Numbered from the stretch's first letter, positions 46,644 to 56,523 are shown. The stretch: 64,000 nucleotides of DNA from Pseudoselenomonas ruminantium (GCA_015058655.1 SVBX01000007.1:62001-126000); one strand, 5' to 3'. Translations and numbers: made by a program. Notes: generated from the letters alone by a model not told the origin.

Positions 46644-48098
46644 TCAGATCTCTGTCAGGATGCGTATTTCCCGGCACTCCAGATCCTGTGTCCCCTGCAG
46701 GGAACACCCCTTTTCCCGGGCGTATTCGATGTAGTCAATAATCTCTTTCGTAATGCGCTCCCCCGGCGTCAGGATGGGGATTCCCGGCGGATAGCACATG
46801 AGCATTTCCCCGGCAATGCAACCCACGGTCTCCTGCAAGGGCATCTTCTTGCCCCGGGCATAGAAGGCCTCCCTGGGGCTCATGACCAGTTCCGGCGCGA
46901 TGAACTCCCCGCAGTAGAGCTCACGCTTCTCCTGGGCAAAGCGGTCGGCAATGTCCTCCAAAGCCCCCACCAGCCGCTCGATATCACGGATGCGGTCACC
47001 GATGGAAATATAGGCCAGGATATTGCCGATATCCCCAAACTCGATCTGGATATCGTACTCGTCCCGCAGCATGTCGTAAACCTCAATGCCCGTCATGCCG
47101 ATGCCCTGAGTGAAGACGGAGAGCTTGGTCACATCAAAGTCAAACACGCTGTCCCCGTCCACCAGTTCCCGCCCATAGGCATAGAAGCCACCGATGTCAT
47201 TGATTTCCGAGCGGGCATACTCTGCCATGGAACTTACCTTCTCAAAGGACTCCCGCCCATGCAAGGCCAGGTTTCGACGGGAAAGATCCAGGCTGGAAAT
47301 CAGGAGGTAGGAGGCACTGGTGGTCTGAGTGAGGTTGATGATCTGCTGCACATACTCTGCATCCACCCCCTGGCCGCAAAGCATGATGGAACTCTGGGTC
47401 AGGCTGCCGCCGGACTTGTGCATGGACACCGCCGCCAGATCTGCCCCGGCTGCCATGCCCGAGACTGGCAGATTATCCCCAAAGTACAGGTGGGTGCCAT
47501 GAGCTTCGTCCACCAGCACCTTCATGCCCGCTGCATGAGCCAGATTGACAATGCCCTGCAAATCGGAGGCGATGCCGTAATAGGTAGGATTATTGACAAA
47601 GATGGCCTTGGCCTTAGGATGCGCTTTGATGGCCCGCTCCACATCAGAAAGAGCCATACCGGTGGCGATGCCGATGGTATGATTGACCCGCACCGGCACA
47701 TACACAGGTATGCCGCCGCAAAGCACCAGGGCATTGATGACGCTTTTATGCACATTGCGGGGCAGGAGGATTTCCTCCCCTGCCCGGACAGTGGCCAGCA
47801 CCATGGCCTGCACCGCCGAAGTGGTGCCATGCACCATGAAGAAAGCGTGGCTGGCGCCGAAGGCATCTGCCGTCAGCTCCTCAGCCTCCCGGATAACCGA
47901 GACAGGATGGCTCAGGTTATCCAGCATCTTCATGGAGTTGACATCCACGCCCACGCACTTTTCTCCCAAGAATTCCACCAGTTCGGGATTTCCCCGCCCC
48001 CGCTTATGACCGGGCACATCAAAAGGAACCACCCGTCTCTTGCGAAGTTCCAGCATGGCCTCGTACACCGGCGCCGTATGTTGATTGATTCGGTCCAT
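46644..48098 (-). CDS. speA: Arginine decarboxylase, fold III (SpeA-like)
   Basis: 484 residues from ATG 48098 (GGAGGG 4 nt upstream; the track TTG is rejected). Aspartate-aminotransferase fold: VPFDVPGHKRGRGNPELVEF, FFMVHGTTSAVQAM, VLVDEAHGTHLYF, and the PLP lysine in AVSMHKSGGSLTQSS. The N-terminal receiver-like domain of the enterobacterial enzymes is absent, as in B. subtilis SpeA. Lysine or ornithine are alternative substrates, but aguA and aguB in the operon point to agmatine as product, hence arginine. Confidence 0.92.
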   Translation of the reverse strand: MDRINQHTAPVYEAMLELRKRRVVPFDVPGHKRGRGNPELVEFLGEKCVGVDVNSMKMLDNLSHPVSVIREAEELTADAFGASHAFFMVHGTTSAVQAMVLATVRAGEEILLPRNVHKSVINALVLCGGIPVYVPVRVNHTIGIATGMALSDVERAIKAHPKAKAIFVNNPTYYGIASDLQGIVNLAHAAGMKVLVDEAHGTHLYFGDNLPVSGMAAGADLAAVSMHKSGGSLTQSSIMLCGQGVDAEYVQQIINLTQTTSASYLLISSLDLSRRNLALHGRESFEKVSSMAEYARSEINDIGGFYAYGRELVDGDSVFDFDVTKLSVFTQGIGMTGIEVYDMLRDEYDIQIEFGDIGNILAYISIGDRIRDIERLVGALEDIADRFAQEKRELYCGEFIAPELVMSPREAFYARGKKMPLQETVGCIAGEMLMCYPPGIPILTPGERITKEIIDYIEYAREKGCSLQGTQDLECREIRILTEI

Positions 48099-48148
48099 TA
48101 TTCCCTCCAAAGCATCTCCCGCACAGTATTTCCATCAGCTCCCTGGAA

Positions 48149-48625
48149 TCAAAGCTTTTCCAGCCCCGCCACCGCATAGGCAGAAATACCCTGCTCCGTG
48201 CCGGTGAAGCCCAATTTTTCTTCGGTGGTAGCCTTGACATTCACCTGCTCAAGTTCCACCTCCAGCACACGAGCGATATTCTCGTTCATAGCCTGGATAT
48301 AATCCTTGAGCTTAGGCCTCTGGGCCACGATGGTAGCATCCACATTGCCTACTGCGTAGCCCTTTTCCTTTATCAGCTGCACCACATGGGCCAGGAGTTT
48401 CATGCTGTCAGCTCCCTTATACTGAGGGTCTGTATCCGGGAAATGACGGCCGATATCTCCCAGGGCAGCCGCCCCCAGCAGAGCATCGCTGATGGCATGC
48501 AGCAGCACATCGGCATCAGAATGCCCCAAAAGCCCCAGGGTATGAGGCACCTCTACCCCACCCAAGATCAGTTTCCTGCCCTCTACAAGCCTATGTACAT
48601 CATAACCCATGCCAAAGCGCGTCAT
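48149..48625 (-). CDS. ispF: 2-C-methyl-D-erythritol 2,4-cyclodiphosphate synthase
   Basis: 158 residues. The zinc ligands are in GMGYDVHRL and [29 protein letters not shown] and [15 protein letters not shown] complete the family pattern. It cyclises the IspE product in the MEP isoprenoid pathway. It starts within the ispD stop (4-nt overlap), the usual order. Confidence 0.97.
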   Translation of the reverse strand: MTRFGMGYDVHRLVEGRKLILGGVEVPHTLGLLGHSDADVLLHAISDALLGAAALGDIGRHFPDTDPQYKGADSMKLLAHVVQLIKEKGYAVGNVDATIVAQRPKLKDYIQAMNENIARVLEVELEQVNVKATTEEKLGFTGTEQGISAYAVAGLEKL

Positions 48626-49317
48626 GTTCCTGCCTCCTTCATCTGTTGCAGAAATGCCTCTGCAGTCACCATATCCTCGGGCGTAGTGATCTTGATATTG
48701 CGGTAATCTCCCTCCACCACTTTCACAGGCGCGCCGAGCCGCTCCACCAGGCTGGCATCATCCGTGCCCAGAAAGCCTTCCTGCTCAGCCTGCTCATTGG
48801 CCCTGAGCAGGACTTCCTTCCTGAAGCCCTGTGGCGTCTGCACTGCCCAAAGAGACTTCCGCGGCGGGGTACTCACCACCAGGCCTGCTTCGCTTACGAT
48901 CTTCACCGTGTTCTTTTCCGGCACAGCAGCAATGGCCCCGCCAAACTGCCTGGCTCCTTCAATGACCCTTGCTATGACCACCTCGGTGACAAGGGGGCGG
49001 GCAGCATCGTGCACCAATACAAGCTCTGCCTCCTTTGCCACGCACGCAAGGCCATTCCTGATGGAATACTGCCTCTCAGTGCTGCCTTCCACCAGCTGCC
49101 AGGGCTTCAGATTCCCGGCCCTTTCCAGCATGGCCCGCACTTCCTCCATTTCTTCCCTGCCCGTTACCACGATAAGTTCTCCCACCTCGGGCACAACGGA
49201 AAAAGCCTGCAAAGTGCGCAACAGGATGGGCTGCCCCGCCAGTTCCAACAATACCTTATTCTTGCCCGCCTTCATGCGGGTTCCCTGCCCCGCTGCGGGG
49301 AAAATCACACTTACCAT
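48622..49317 (-). CDS. ispD: 2-C-methyl-D-erythritol 4-phosphate cytidylyltransferase
   Basis: 231 residues. The CTP loop is [40 protein letters not shown] and [20 protein letters not shown] follow. It makes CDP-methylerythritol from CTP. AGGAG sits 5-6 nt before the ATG. A terminator separates it from the PIN/TRAM gene, so ispD-ispF is its own unit. Confidence 0.96.
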   Translation of the reverse strand: MVSVIFPAAGQGTRMKAGKNKVLLELAGQPILLRTLQAFSVVPEVGELIVVTGREEMEEVRAMLERAGNLKPWQLVEGSTERQYSIRNGLACVAKEAELVLVHDAARPLVTEVVIARVIEGARQFGGAIAAVPEKNTVKIVSEAGLVVSTPPRKSLWAVQTPQGFRKEVLLRANEQAEQEGFLGTDDASLVERLGAPVKVVEGDYRNIKITTPEDMVTAEAFLQQMKEAGT

Positions 49318-49329
49318 AATGACTCCTTC

Positions 49330-49359
49330 AAAAAAAAGGCTGCCTCCTTGACAGCCTCA
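49330..49359 (-). terminator. Terminator after the PIN/TRAM gene
   Basis: On the minus strand GAGGCTGTC...GGCAGCC is followed by seven T, just past the stop at 49375 and ahead of the ispD ribosome site. Confidence 0.85.
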
Positions 49360-49374
49360 TAAAACATTACTGGC

Positions 49375-50535
49375 TCAATGTTTCGGTTTAGCAAAAATCA
49401 TGCGGCCTGCGGCAGTCTGGAGGGCGGAAGTGACCTCCACCTCCACGGTCTCGCCAATGCGACGCTGGCCGTTTTCCACCACAATCATGGTACCATCATC
49501 CAGATAGGCCACGCCCTGGCCCTGCTCCTTGCCGGATTTCACTATGGAAACCACCATGTTCTCCCCGGGAATCACCACCGGTTTCACAGCATTGGAAAGC
49601 TCATTGATATTCAGAACCTCCACGCCGCGAAGCTGGGCCACCTTATTCAGGTTGAAATCGTTGGTGATGATCTTGCCGCCTACTTCCTGTCCCAGGCGCA
49701 CCAGCTTGGAGTCCACCTCTGTGATATCGTCATAATCCACATTGGTGACCTCTACCTTGAGCTTCTTGGATTCGCCCCGGATCTTGGCCAAGATGTCAAG
49801 CCCCCGGCGTCCCCTCACCCGCTTGAGCTGGTCAGCCGAATCGGCAATGTGCTGCAATTCCTCCAGCACGAAGACAGGAATGAGGAGCGTGCCTTCGATG
49901 AAGCCCGTCTCACAAATGTCAGCAATGCGCCCGTCAATGATAACCGAGGTATCGAGGAGCTTGTAGTCCTTGCCCCCTGCCATCCCTTCGGCAGCAGGCA
50001 CCGCTGGCTTCCCGCTCCCCTGCTTGGCTTCCCTGTTCTTGGCAAGTTCCTTCAGCAGCTTGGGGAAAAAATCGAAGAGGCTAGCCAGTTCCTGGCGCTT
50101 CTTGATGGTGATGTGTATGCCCAGATACCCCAGCACAATGCTGAAGATCACCGGGATATAGTCACCGATGACAGGAATCTTGGCAAAAGAATAACCTAAG
50201 AGATTAGCAATAATAAGTCCGAGAGAAAGTCCCACCGCACCGGCAATCACATCGTGAATGGGCATCTTGCTGAGCTGCTGCTCCACCCAAAGGGAAAAGC
50301 GCTTCAGCTGCCTTATGAGGTATGGCGAAGCCAAAAAGCCAACCACGCCGCCCAGGATGGCACCAGCAAGCAGGCACAAAAGGCTCGCCAGGGTCAGCTT
50401 GAAGATTCCCAAATCGGTCATGAGCACCTCTGTGCTGAGGAAATCCGTCAGGATTGGCGCCAGAAGATGAAACAGCGCCCCTCCTGCAATAGCAAGAAAT
50501 GATGTGATGAAAAACTTGAGTACCCTGTCCAGCAT
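49375..50535 (-). CDS. PIN and TRAM domain membrane protein (YacL-like)
   Basis: 386 residues from ATG 50535, which has AGGAGG 7 nt upstream; the 37 extra codons in the track come from the repeat upstream. Four hydrophobic segments fill residues 1-145 (LKFFITSFLAIAGGALFHLL, LASLLCLLAGAILGGVVGFL and two more). The PIN domain follows: LLDTSVIIDGRIADICETGF, FVLEELQHIADS, GKIITNDFNLNKVA. The C-terminal TRAM domain contains GQGVAYLDDGTMIVVENGQR. The family is a predicted membrane-bound RNase; its targets are unknown. Confidence 0.9.
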   Translation of the reverse strand: MLDRVLKFFITSFLAIAGGALFHLLAPILTDFLSTEVLMTDLGIFKLTLASLLCLLAGAILGGVVGFLASPYLIRQLKRFSLWVEQQLSKMPIHDVIAGAVGLSLGLIIANLLGYSFAKIPVIGDYIPVIFSIVLGYLGIHITIKKRQELASLFDFFPKLLKELAKNREAKQGSGKPAVPAAEGMAGGKDYKLLDTSVIIDGRIADICETGFIEGTLLIPVFVLEELQHIADSADQLKRVRGRRGLDILAKIRGESKKLKVEVTNVDYDDITEVDSKLVRLGQEVGGKIITNDFNLNKVAQLRGVEVLNINELSNAVKPVVIPGENMVVSIVKSGKEQGQGVAYLDDGTMIVVENGQRRIGETVEVEVTSALQTAAGRMIFAKPKH

Positions 50536-50568
50536 ATTCTCACCTCCTTTCATAACGCAACAAGCTAA

Positions 50569-50723
50569 GGAACTGTTCAGAAATAAATTAAGCATTCTGC
50601 TTGTCTTAGTTCGTCTATACTGCGTTGTCGTCAGTCGACATAGCACCGCTATGCCTCCTTCCTCCGCCTTGTCTAGCCAAACTAATCCTTCGCATTATGC
50701 TCAATTTATTTCTTGCCAGTTCC
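50569..50723. mobile_element. 155-bp miniature inverted-repeat element
   Basis: Imperfect terminal inverted repeats of about 27 bp: GGAACTG...AGAAATAAATT-AGCAT at the left and the inverse ending CAGTTCC at the right. Further partial pairing inside includes CATAGCACCGCTATG. TAA flanks both ends (50566-50568 and 50724-50726), a possible 3-bp target duplication. No ORF. Its position between carD and the PIN/TRAM gene created the false N-terminal extension in the track. Confidence 0.7.
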
Positions 50724-50752
50724 TAATTGATGAATCCATCATAAAATGAGAA

Positions 50753-50800
50753 AAAGTCAGACAGACCATCTCTATAAGTATAGCAGGTCTGTCTGACTTT
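50753..50800. terminator. Bidirectional terminator after carD
   Basis: AAAGTCAGACAGACC and its exact inverse GGTCTGTCTGACTTT flank an 18-nt loop, with A-run and T-run outside. It starts 10 nt after the carD stop. Confidence 0.92.
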
Positions 50801-50810
50801 GTCCAAAAAT

Positions 50811-51305
50811 TCAATGCGTGTAGACATTCTTCTCCAAGATGCCGTCCACCCAGCCCTCTACTTCGTCCGGTGTCTTGTCACAAGCGAAAACCAATTCACT
50901 GATGAGGATTTGCCTGGCTAGATCCATCAGGCGGCGCTCGCCGCTTGATACTTTGCGCTGACGGTCTTGCAGTATGAGGTTGCGCGCCACTGCGGCCACA
51001 TCACAGATATTGCCGGTCTTCATGCGGTCCAGGTTAGCATGGAAACGCCTGTTCCAACTGCCCGAAGCCTTCTCCGGCTTATCCTCCAGCACGCCTTTGA
51101 CCTCACCTACCTTATCCTCTGAAATAATGTCCCTCAGGCCGATATTATCCACATTATCGGTCGGAATCATCACTTTCATATTGCCTAGTGGCATTTGGAG
51201 GACATAATAAGATTTTCCCTCGCCGAGGACTTCGCATTTCTCAATGCCTGCAATCACACCTGCGCCGTGCATCGGGTAGACCACCTTGTCACCTACATGC
51301 AACAA
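50811..51305 (-). CDS. CarD-family transcriptional regulator
   Basis: 164 residues. The N-terminal Tudor-like domain MLHVGDKVVYPMHGAGVIAG, with KSYYVLQMPLGNMKVMIPTD, binds the RNA polymerase beta subunit. The helical C-terminal part (VSSGERRLMDLARQILISEL) contacts promoter DNA. CarD proteins alter open-complex stability, often at rRNA promoters. The start is TTG (51305), with GGAGG 7 nt upstream; no ATG is available nearby. Confidence 0.9.
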   Translation of the reverse strand: MLHVGDKVVYPMHGAGVIAGIEKCEVLGEGKSYYVLQMPLGNMKVMIPTDNVDNIGLRDIISEDKVGEVKGVLEDKPEKASGSWNRRFHANLDRMKTGNICDVAAVARNLILQDRQRKVSSGERRLMDLARQILISELVFACDKTPDEVEGWVDGILEKNVYTH

Positions 51306-51446
51306 ACAACCACCTCCCCGAAAAGCAATTCATCGCTAGCCTGTTTACATTATAACACACACTTATCAAAAATGCAAAATAATAAAAAATGTTATTTTAG
51401 CATGTATATTTTGTTGCGTCAACCCCACATGTCCCCCATGCATATC

Positions 51447-51476
51447 AAAAGGCTGCGGAGGCAATCCTCCGCAGCC
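51447..51476 (-). terminator. Terminator after tcdA
   Basis: Perfect 11-bp stem GGCTGCGGAGG / CCTCCGCAGCC with a CAAT loop; on the minus strand it is followed by TTTTG. It lies 7 nt after the tcdA stop. Confidence 0.9.
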
Positions 51477-51482
51477 CTGCCA

Positions 51483-52226
51483 TCATGCTTTTCTCTCAAT
51501 GCCCAAAAGGTCCCGCACCACCTCGCCGGCAATAATAAGCCCTGCCACAGAGGGCACGAATGACACGCTCCCCGGCACAGCCCGTCTCGGGGTGCCGTCA
51601 GGGTTCTCTCCGGGCTGGCTAACCTCCAAGGGCTGCTCCTTGGAATAAACCACCTTCAGCCCCTTCACGCCTTTTTCTCTGAGTTTCTTCCGCATAACCC
51701 TGGCCAGAGGGTCTACGCTGGTCTTGTAGATATCCGCTACCTCGAAGCGAGTCGGATCCAGTTTGTTGCCCGTGCCCATGCTGGCTATGAGGGGAAGGCC
51801 CAAAGCCTCGCAGCGACAGGCCAGATCAATTTTAGCCGTAATAGTGTCAATAGCATCCACTACATAGGAAAAATCCCCCTGTTCCTCAAAGAACTGCGCC
51901 CCCTGCTCCGGCAGATAAAAAATTTCCCTTGTCTCCACCCTGGCCCTGGGATTGATATCCCTGATGCGCTCTGCCACCACCGCTGCCTTGCTGCGACCCG
52001 TGGTGGAGGCAAGTGCCGGCAGCTGCCGATTGCGGTTTGTCAGGCTAACAGTATCATTATCCACCAACACGAAGCTGCCTATCCCCGCGCGGGCCAGGCC
52101 TTCTGCCACATAGGAGCCTACGCCCCCAAGACCAAAAATCAACACCCGTGCCCCTGCAAGCTTTCTCAGCCCGTCCTTGCCTATCAGCAATTCCAACCTC
52201 GAAAATTCGTGCATTCCTTCGCTCAT
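51483..52226 (-). CDS. tcdA: tRNA threonylcarbamoyladenosine dehydratase (ThiF/E1-like)
   Basis: 247 residues from ATG 52226 (GGGGAG 6 nt upstream; the longer track version runs into the ftsZ terminator). The ThiF/MoeB fold shows LIFGLGGVGSYVAEGLARAG, VDNDTVSLTNRNRQL with the adenylation arginine, and YVVDAIDTITAKIDLA. It cyclises t6A37 in tRNA to ct6A using ATP. No sulfur-carrier gene is nearby, which supports TcdA over MoeB/ThiF. Confidence 0.88.
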   Translation of the reverse strand: MSEGMHEFSRLELLIGKDGLRKLAGARVLIFGLGGVGSYVAEGLARAGIGSFVLVDNDTVSLTNRNRQLPALASTTGRSKAAVVAERIRDINPRARVETREIFYLPEQGAQFFEEQGDFSYVVDAIDTITAKIDLACRCEALGLPLIASMGTGNKLDPTRFEVADIYKTSVDPLARVMRKKLREKGVKGLKVVYSKEQPLEVSQPGENPDGTPRRAVPGSVSFVPSVAGLIIAGEVVRDLLGIERKA

Positions 52227-52247
52227 TTTGCGCTCCCCTTTGCAATC

Positions 52248-52274
52248 GAAAAGACGGCAGCCGAGCCGCCGTCT
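52248..52274 (-). terminator. Terminator after ftsZ
   Basis: On the minus strand AGACGGC...GCCGTCT followed by TTTTC, 8 nt after the ftsZ stop. Confidence 0.85.
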
Positions 52275-52281
52275 AAAAATA

Positions 52282-53439
52282 TCATTTCTTTTCATCCATA
52301 TTATCGGGCGCCAGCTTGAACGCAGGAATAGCAAAAGCCCCCTGGCCCTTGAAATCCATCGCCGGTGCCGTCTTGGTCATAAATGAAGGCGTTTCCAAAG
52401 ATAAGCCCGTCGACTTGGGCGGTGCCTGCACCTTGCTCTCAGGCACCTTGACAGTAGTTGTCTTCAAGGGAATGCTGCCAGCAAAATCCGTAGCTATGAT
52501 AGTGGCTTGAACAACACCATTCATGCTCTCGTCTATGACCGTGCCCAGGATAATGTTCACATCAGGATCGGTGTGCTCGTAAATATAGCGAGTAGCCTCA
52601 TCCACATCGTAAAGGCTCAGGCTCTCATCGCCCGTAAGGTTGATGATAACGCCCCGTGCCCCCTTGAGCTCTTTATTGATAAGGGGACTCTCCACTGCCT
52701 GCTGCACAGCCTGCACAGCGCTGCGCGGGCTGCTGCCAATGCCCAGCAGTGCATCGCTGCTGGGATTCTGCCGGAAAATAGTAGTCACATCTGCGAAGTC
52801 CACATTGATGACACCAGTGGTCAGGATCAGCTCTGCCACGCAGTTGATGGCCTGCTTGAGGATATTGTCTGCGCAAATAAACGCCTGCACCATGGACATG
52901 CGGCGGTTCTCCGGCAGCTTCATGAGGTTGTCGTTTTCCACCGCAATCAAGGCATCCATCTGGGACTGCATCTTGACTACGCCTTCCATAGCCAGCTTTT
53001 TCTTGCGGCTGCCTTCGAAACTGAAGGGAACTGTCACCACGCCTACGGAAAGGGCCCCCATCTCATTGGCCAGCCGTGCCACCACAGGCGCAGCCCCCGT
53101 ACCGGTGCCGCCCCCCATGCCTGCTGTTATGAAAATGAGGTCTGCCCCGCTCATGGCCTCCCTGAGACGATTCTCCGCCTCTTTCGCCGCTTGCTCGCCC
53201 AGCTCCACACTGCCGCCGGTGCCACGCCCACGGGTAAGGGTTTCACCGATCTGGACAGGCTTCACTCCCGCCTGGGCCACAAGCGAAAGCTGCTTGGCAT
53301 CGGTGTTCACCGCCACCAGCTCGATATCCAGCTCATTATGCTGCTTCATGCGCATGAGGACACTGTTGCCACCGCCCCCGACACCGAATACTTTTATTTT
53401 GACTTTTGGTTTTATGATTAAGGTTTCGTCTGCTGCCAT
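52282..53439 (-). CDS. ftsZ: FtsZ-family tubulin-like GTPase, stand-alone
   Basis: 385 residues. GTP-binding elements are present: KVFGVGGGGNSVLMRM, the tubulin signature AGMGGGTGTGAAPVVA, and VPFSFEGSRKKKLAMEG. The T7 catalytic loop is NVDFADVTTIF, keeping N-x-D-x2-D. It deviates from common FtsZ between residues 170 and 240 (ICADNILKQAINCVAELILT, RQNPSSDALLGIG). The C-terminal peptide is weak: IPAFKLAPDNMDEKK instead of an IPxFLR(R) ending. No ftsA, murein or other division gene adjoins it, so it may be a second copy. GGGGAG precedes the ATG. Confidence 0.88.
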   Translation of the reverse strand: MAADETLIIKPKVKIKVFGVGGGGNSVLMRMKQHNELDIELVAVNTDAKQLSLVAQAGVKPVQIGETLTRGRGTGGSVELGEQAAKEAENRLREAMSGADLIFITAGMGGGTGTGAAPVVARLANEMGALSVGVVTVPFSFEGSRKKKLAMEGVVKMQSQMDALIAVENDNLMKLPENRRMSMVQAFICADNILKQAINCVAELILTTGVINVDFADVTTIFRQNPSSDALLGIGSSPRSAVQAVQQAVESPLINKELKGARGVIINLTGDESLSLYDVDEATRYIYEHTDPDVNIILGTVIDESMNGVVQATIIATDFAGSIPLKTTTVKVPESKVQAPPKSTGLSLETPSFMTKTAPAMDFKGQGAFAIPAFKLAPDNMDEKK

Positions 53440-53595
53440 ATATACAACTCCCCTCTCTGCCGTACATCCCTCTATAAGTTCTCCATGATCACAGCAGATT
53501 CCTGCTTGTTGTTAGCTTGTACCGAAATAATACGAAAAAGCAGAGCCGCACCAACGCAGCCCTGCTTCTTTGCCCTCAAAAGATTCATCCACGAA

Positions 53596-53655
53596 TCAGC
53601 TGAAGAGAAATACCGCCAAACAGGCCAGAACGATCTTCAGGCTATCCAGCTTCAC
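53596..53655 (-). CDS. Possible 19-residue hydrophobic peptide
   Basis: GTG 53655 is preceded by AGGAG at 8 nt and encodes MKLDSLKIVLACLAVFLFS followed by TGA. The sequence could form one short membrane helix. It sits alone in the 411-nt gap between ftsZ and argH, where no other gene is seen. Evidence is only the ribosome site and composition. Confidence 0.35.
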   Translation of the reverse strand: MKLDSLKIVLACLAVFLFS

Positions 53656-53804
53656 GCCAAACACTCCTTACCCAACGCATCCAGCATTTCATTTTCCTCT
53701 AAAGAAAGAACGCTACGGCAGTAAACCGTTAACAAGATTATAACTCCTGGCATAATTTTTTTCAATAAAAATCTTCCTGCTCCCAAAACTACCTATCAGC
53801 GCAC

Positions 53805-53839
53805 AAAAGAACCCGCCACTCTTTCACCGCGGCGGGTTC
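53805..53839 (-). terminator. Terminator of the arg operon
   Basis: On the minus strand GAACCCGCC, a 13-nt loop, GGCGGGTTC and TTTT, 12 nt after the argH stop. Confidence 0.92.
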
Positions 53840-53850
53840 CCCATTCATCT

Positions 53851-55269
53851 TCAGATTTGTTTCTGTGCCAGTTCTTCCTGCAGCTTCCTTTCCGTTGCCA
53901 GCAGTTCCTCCGCTGCCGCCAGCTGCCTTGCAACCTGTGCATAGGAGGTGCCCCCAAGAGAATTCCTGTTTGCCACGCAAGTCTCAGGACTGATGGCTTC
54001 GTAGATATCCTCCTCAAAGAGCTCAGAAAGTTTCTTGTACTCCTCAAGGCTCATATCCTGAAGGTAGCAGCCCTTGGCCAGGCAATCATGCACCGCCTGG
54101 CCGGAAACAGCATGGGCCTGACGGAAGGGCATGCCCTTCTTCACCAGATAGTCAGCCAGGTCTGTAGCATTGGAGAAGTCTTCGGCCACAGCTCTCCGCA
54201 TGACATCTTTCTTTACCTTCATGCCGCGCATCAGCTGGGCATAGACACCCAGGCTGAATTTCACTGTGTCGATGGCATCGAAGATGCCCTCCTTGTCCTC
54301 CTGCAGGTCCTTGTTATAGGCCAGGGGCAGGCCCTTGACCGTGGCCAGCATAGCCATGAGGTGGCCTACCACCCTGCCGGTCTTGCCCCGCACCAATTCG
54401 GACACATCGGGATTTTTCTTCTGGGGCATCATGGAGGAGCCCGTGCAATGAGCATCATCCAGCTCCACAAAGGAGAACTCACGGCTGCACCAGAGGATGG
54501 TCTCCTCGGACAAACGAGAGAGATGTACCATCAAGATGCTGGCTGCCGACAGGAACTCCATGATGTAATCCCTGTCACTGACCGCATCCAAACTGTTGCC
54601 GTAAAGCTGCTCGAAGTTCAGCTGCTTGGCCACCAGTTCCCTGTCAATGGGGAAGGTGGTGCCAGCCAGAGCACCTGCTCCCAAAGGCATGATATCTGCC
54701 CTCTTGTAGGCTCCCTCAAAGCGGGCAAAATCACGGGACAGCATGCCGAAGTAAGCCAACAGGTGATGAGCAAAGAGGATGGGCTGCGCCCGCTGCAGAT
54801 GGGTGTAGCCGGGCATGATCACATCCTGATTGGCCTTGGCAGTCTCCACCAGGGCGGCCTGCAGATTGAGGATTTCCCGCAGCACTGCCACCACCTCGCG
54901 GCGGACATACATATGGGTGTCCAGCGCCACCTGGTCATTGCGGCTGCGGGCGGTATGGAGCCTGCCCCCCGCCTCGCCGATGGCTTCCGTCAGCCGCTTC
55001 TCGATATTCATGTGAATATCCTCAAGGTCCACGGAGAAGTCAAACTCTCCCGCCTCAATCTGCTTTTCTATGTCCTTCAGTCCCTGCAGGATAGCCCCGC
55101 AGTCATCTTCGGAGATGATGCCGCATTTGGAAAGCATGATGGCATGGGCGATGGACCCTGCGATATCCTCATGGTACATGCGCTTGTCAAAGTTTATGGA
55201 CGCCTGGAACTCATTGACCATCTCATCAACGGTCTTGGTGAAGCGTCCCCCCCACATGGCCTCGCTCAT
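53851..55269 (-). CDS. argH: Argininosuccinate lyase
   Basis: 472 residues. The superfamily signature is [20 protein letters not shown]. The N-terminus [20 protein letters not shown] and [20 protein letters not shown] are typical. It splits argininosuccinate to arginine and fumarate. Its start overlaps the argG stop by 4 nt. It is the last gene before the operon terminator. Confidence 0.97.
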   Translation of the reverse strand: MSEAMWGGRFTKTVDEMVNEFQASINFDKRMYHEDIAGSIAHAIMLSKCGIISEDDCGAILQGLKDIEKQIEAGEFDFSVDLEDIHMNIEKRLTEAIGEAGGRLHTARSRNDQVALDTHMYVRREVVAVLREILNLQAALVETAKANQDVIMPGYTHLQRAQPILFAHHLLAYFGMLSRDFARFEGAYKRADIMPLGAGALAGTTFPIDRELVAKQLNFEQLYGNSLDAVSDRDYIMEFLSAASILMVHLSRLSEETILWCSREFSFVELDDAHCTGSSMMPQKKNPDVSELVRGKTGRVVGHLMAMLATVKGLPLAYNKDLQEDKEGIFDAIDTVKFSLGVYAQLMRGMKVKKDVMRRAVAEDFSNATDLADYLVKKGMPFRQAHAVSGQAVHDCLAKGCYLQDMSLEEYKKLSELFEEDIYEAISPETCVANRNSLGGTSYAQVARQLAAAEELLATERKLQEELAQKQI

Positions 55270-56483
55270 TTCTCGTTCTTCTCCTGCATGAGGGCGCGAA
55301 CCTTGAGGGGCAGGCCAAAGAGGTTGATGAAGCCCGTAGCATCTGCCTGGTCGTACACATCATCATGCTCGAAGGTGACGAACTCCTGGCTGTAGAGGGA
55401 ATAGGGAGAGGTGGCGCCGGCAGAGATGATATTGCCCTTGTAGAGCTTCAGGGTGACGGTGCCGGTGACAGTCTGCTGGGTGCTCTCCACGAAAGCAGCC
55501 AGCGCCTCGCGCAGCTGGCAGAACCACATGCCATCGTAAACCAGCTCGCCATAGCGGATAGCCAGGCCTTCCTTGTAATGGAAGGTAGCGCGGTCAAGGC
55601 AGAGATACTCCAGCTCACGGTGTGCATAATAGAGCAGGGATCCGCCGGGATTCTCGTACACGCCGCGGGACTTCATGCCCACCAGGCGGTTCTCGCAGAT
55701 ATCCACAATGCCCACGCCGTTGCGGGCGCCGATCTCATTGAGCTTGGTCAGGAGTTCCACAGCCCCCAGCCTCTCGCCATTGACAGCCACAGGCTTGCCC
55801 TGCTCGAAGCAGATCTTCACATACTCCGGCTTGTCGGGAGCATCCTCGGGAGCCTTGGAAATCATGAACATGCTGTTCTTGGGCTCATTGGCAGGATCCT
55901 CCAGGTCGGAACCCTCGTGGGACAGATGCCAGATATTCCTGTCCATGCTGTAGGTCTTGTTCTCCGTAGCCACGGGGATATCGTGCTTCTTGGCGTACTC
56001 GATCTCAGCGCTGCGGGAGTCAAGGTCCCACTCACGCCAGGGAGCGATGATGGTGAGGTTCGGAGCCAGAGCCTTGACGGTCAGCTCGAAACGCACCTGG
56101 TCATTGCCCTTGCCGGTAGCGCCGTGGGCGATGGCATCTGCCCCTTCCTTCTTGGCCACATCCACCAGCCACTTGGCAATCAGGGGCCGGGCAAAGGAAG
56201 TGCCCAAGAGGTACTTGCCCTCGTAAACAGCCCCGGCCTGCAGGGTAGGCCACACATAATCCTCAAGGAATTCCTTGGTGAGGTCTTCCACATAGACCTT
56301 GGAAGCACCGGACTTCAAGGCCTTGTCATGGACCACATCCAGCTCATCACCCTGTCCGATATCGCAGCAGCAGGCAATGACTTCGCAGTTGTCATAGTTT
56401 TCCTTGAGCCAGGGAATGATGACGGAGGTGTCAAGACCGCCGGAATATGCCAGAACAACTTTGCTAACCTTTGCTTTTGCCAT
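55266..56483 (-). CDS. argG: Argininosuccinate synthase
   Basis: 405 residues from ATG 56483 (AGAGGAG 9 nt upstream; the ATG three codons earlier has no spacing). The ATP P-loop is [36 protein letters not shown] and [20 protein letters not shown] are family regions. It joins citrulline and aspartate. A multi-hairpin repeat lies between it and argF. Confidence 0.97.
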   Translation of the reverse strand: MAKAKVSKVVLAYSGGLDTSVIIPWLKENYDNCEVIACCCDIGQGDELDVVHDKALKSGASKVYVEDLTKEFLEDYVWPTLQAGAVYEGKYLLGTSFARPLIAKWLVDVAKKEGADAIAHGATGKGNDQVRFELTVKALAPNLTIIAPWREWDLDSRSAEIEYAKKHDIPVATENKTYSMDRNIWHLSHEGSDLEDPANEPKNSMFMISKAPEDAPDKPEYVKICFEQGKPVAVNGERLGAVELLTKLNEIGARNGVGIVDICENRLVGMKSRGVYENPGGSLLYYAHRELEYLCLDRATFHYKEGLAIRYGELVYDGMWFCQLREALAAFVESTQQTVTGTVTLKLYKGNIISAGATSPYSLYSQEFVTFEHDDVYDQADATGFINLFGLPLKVRALMQEKNEK

Positions 56484-56523
56484 AGTAAGCATCTCCTCTT
56501 ATCCTAAACTTTATGTTAATACA

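Noticed and set aside
44499-48179. Long plus-strand ORFs over the polyamine operon
   Set aside because: Shadows of nspC, CASDH, speE and speA, all of which have intact catalytic motifs on the minus strand.
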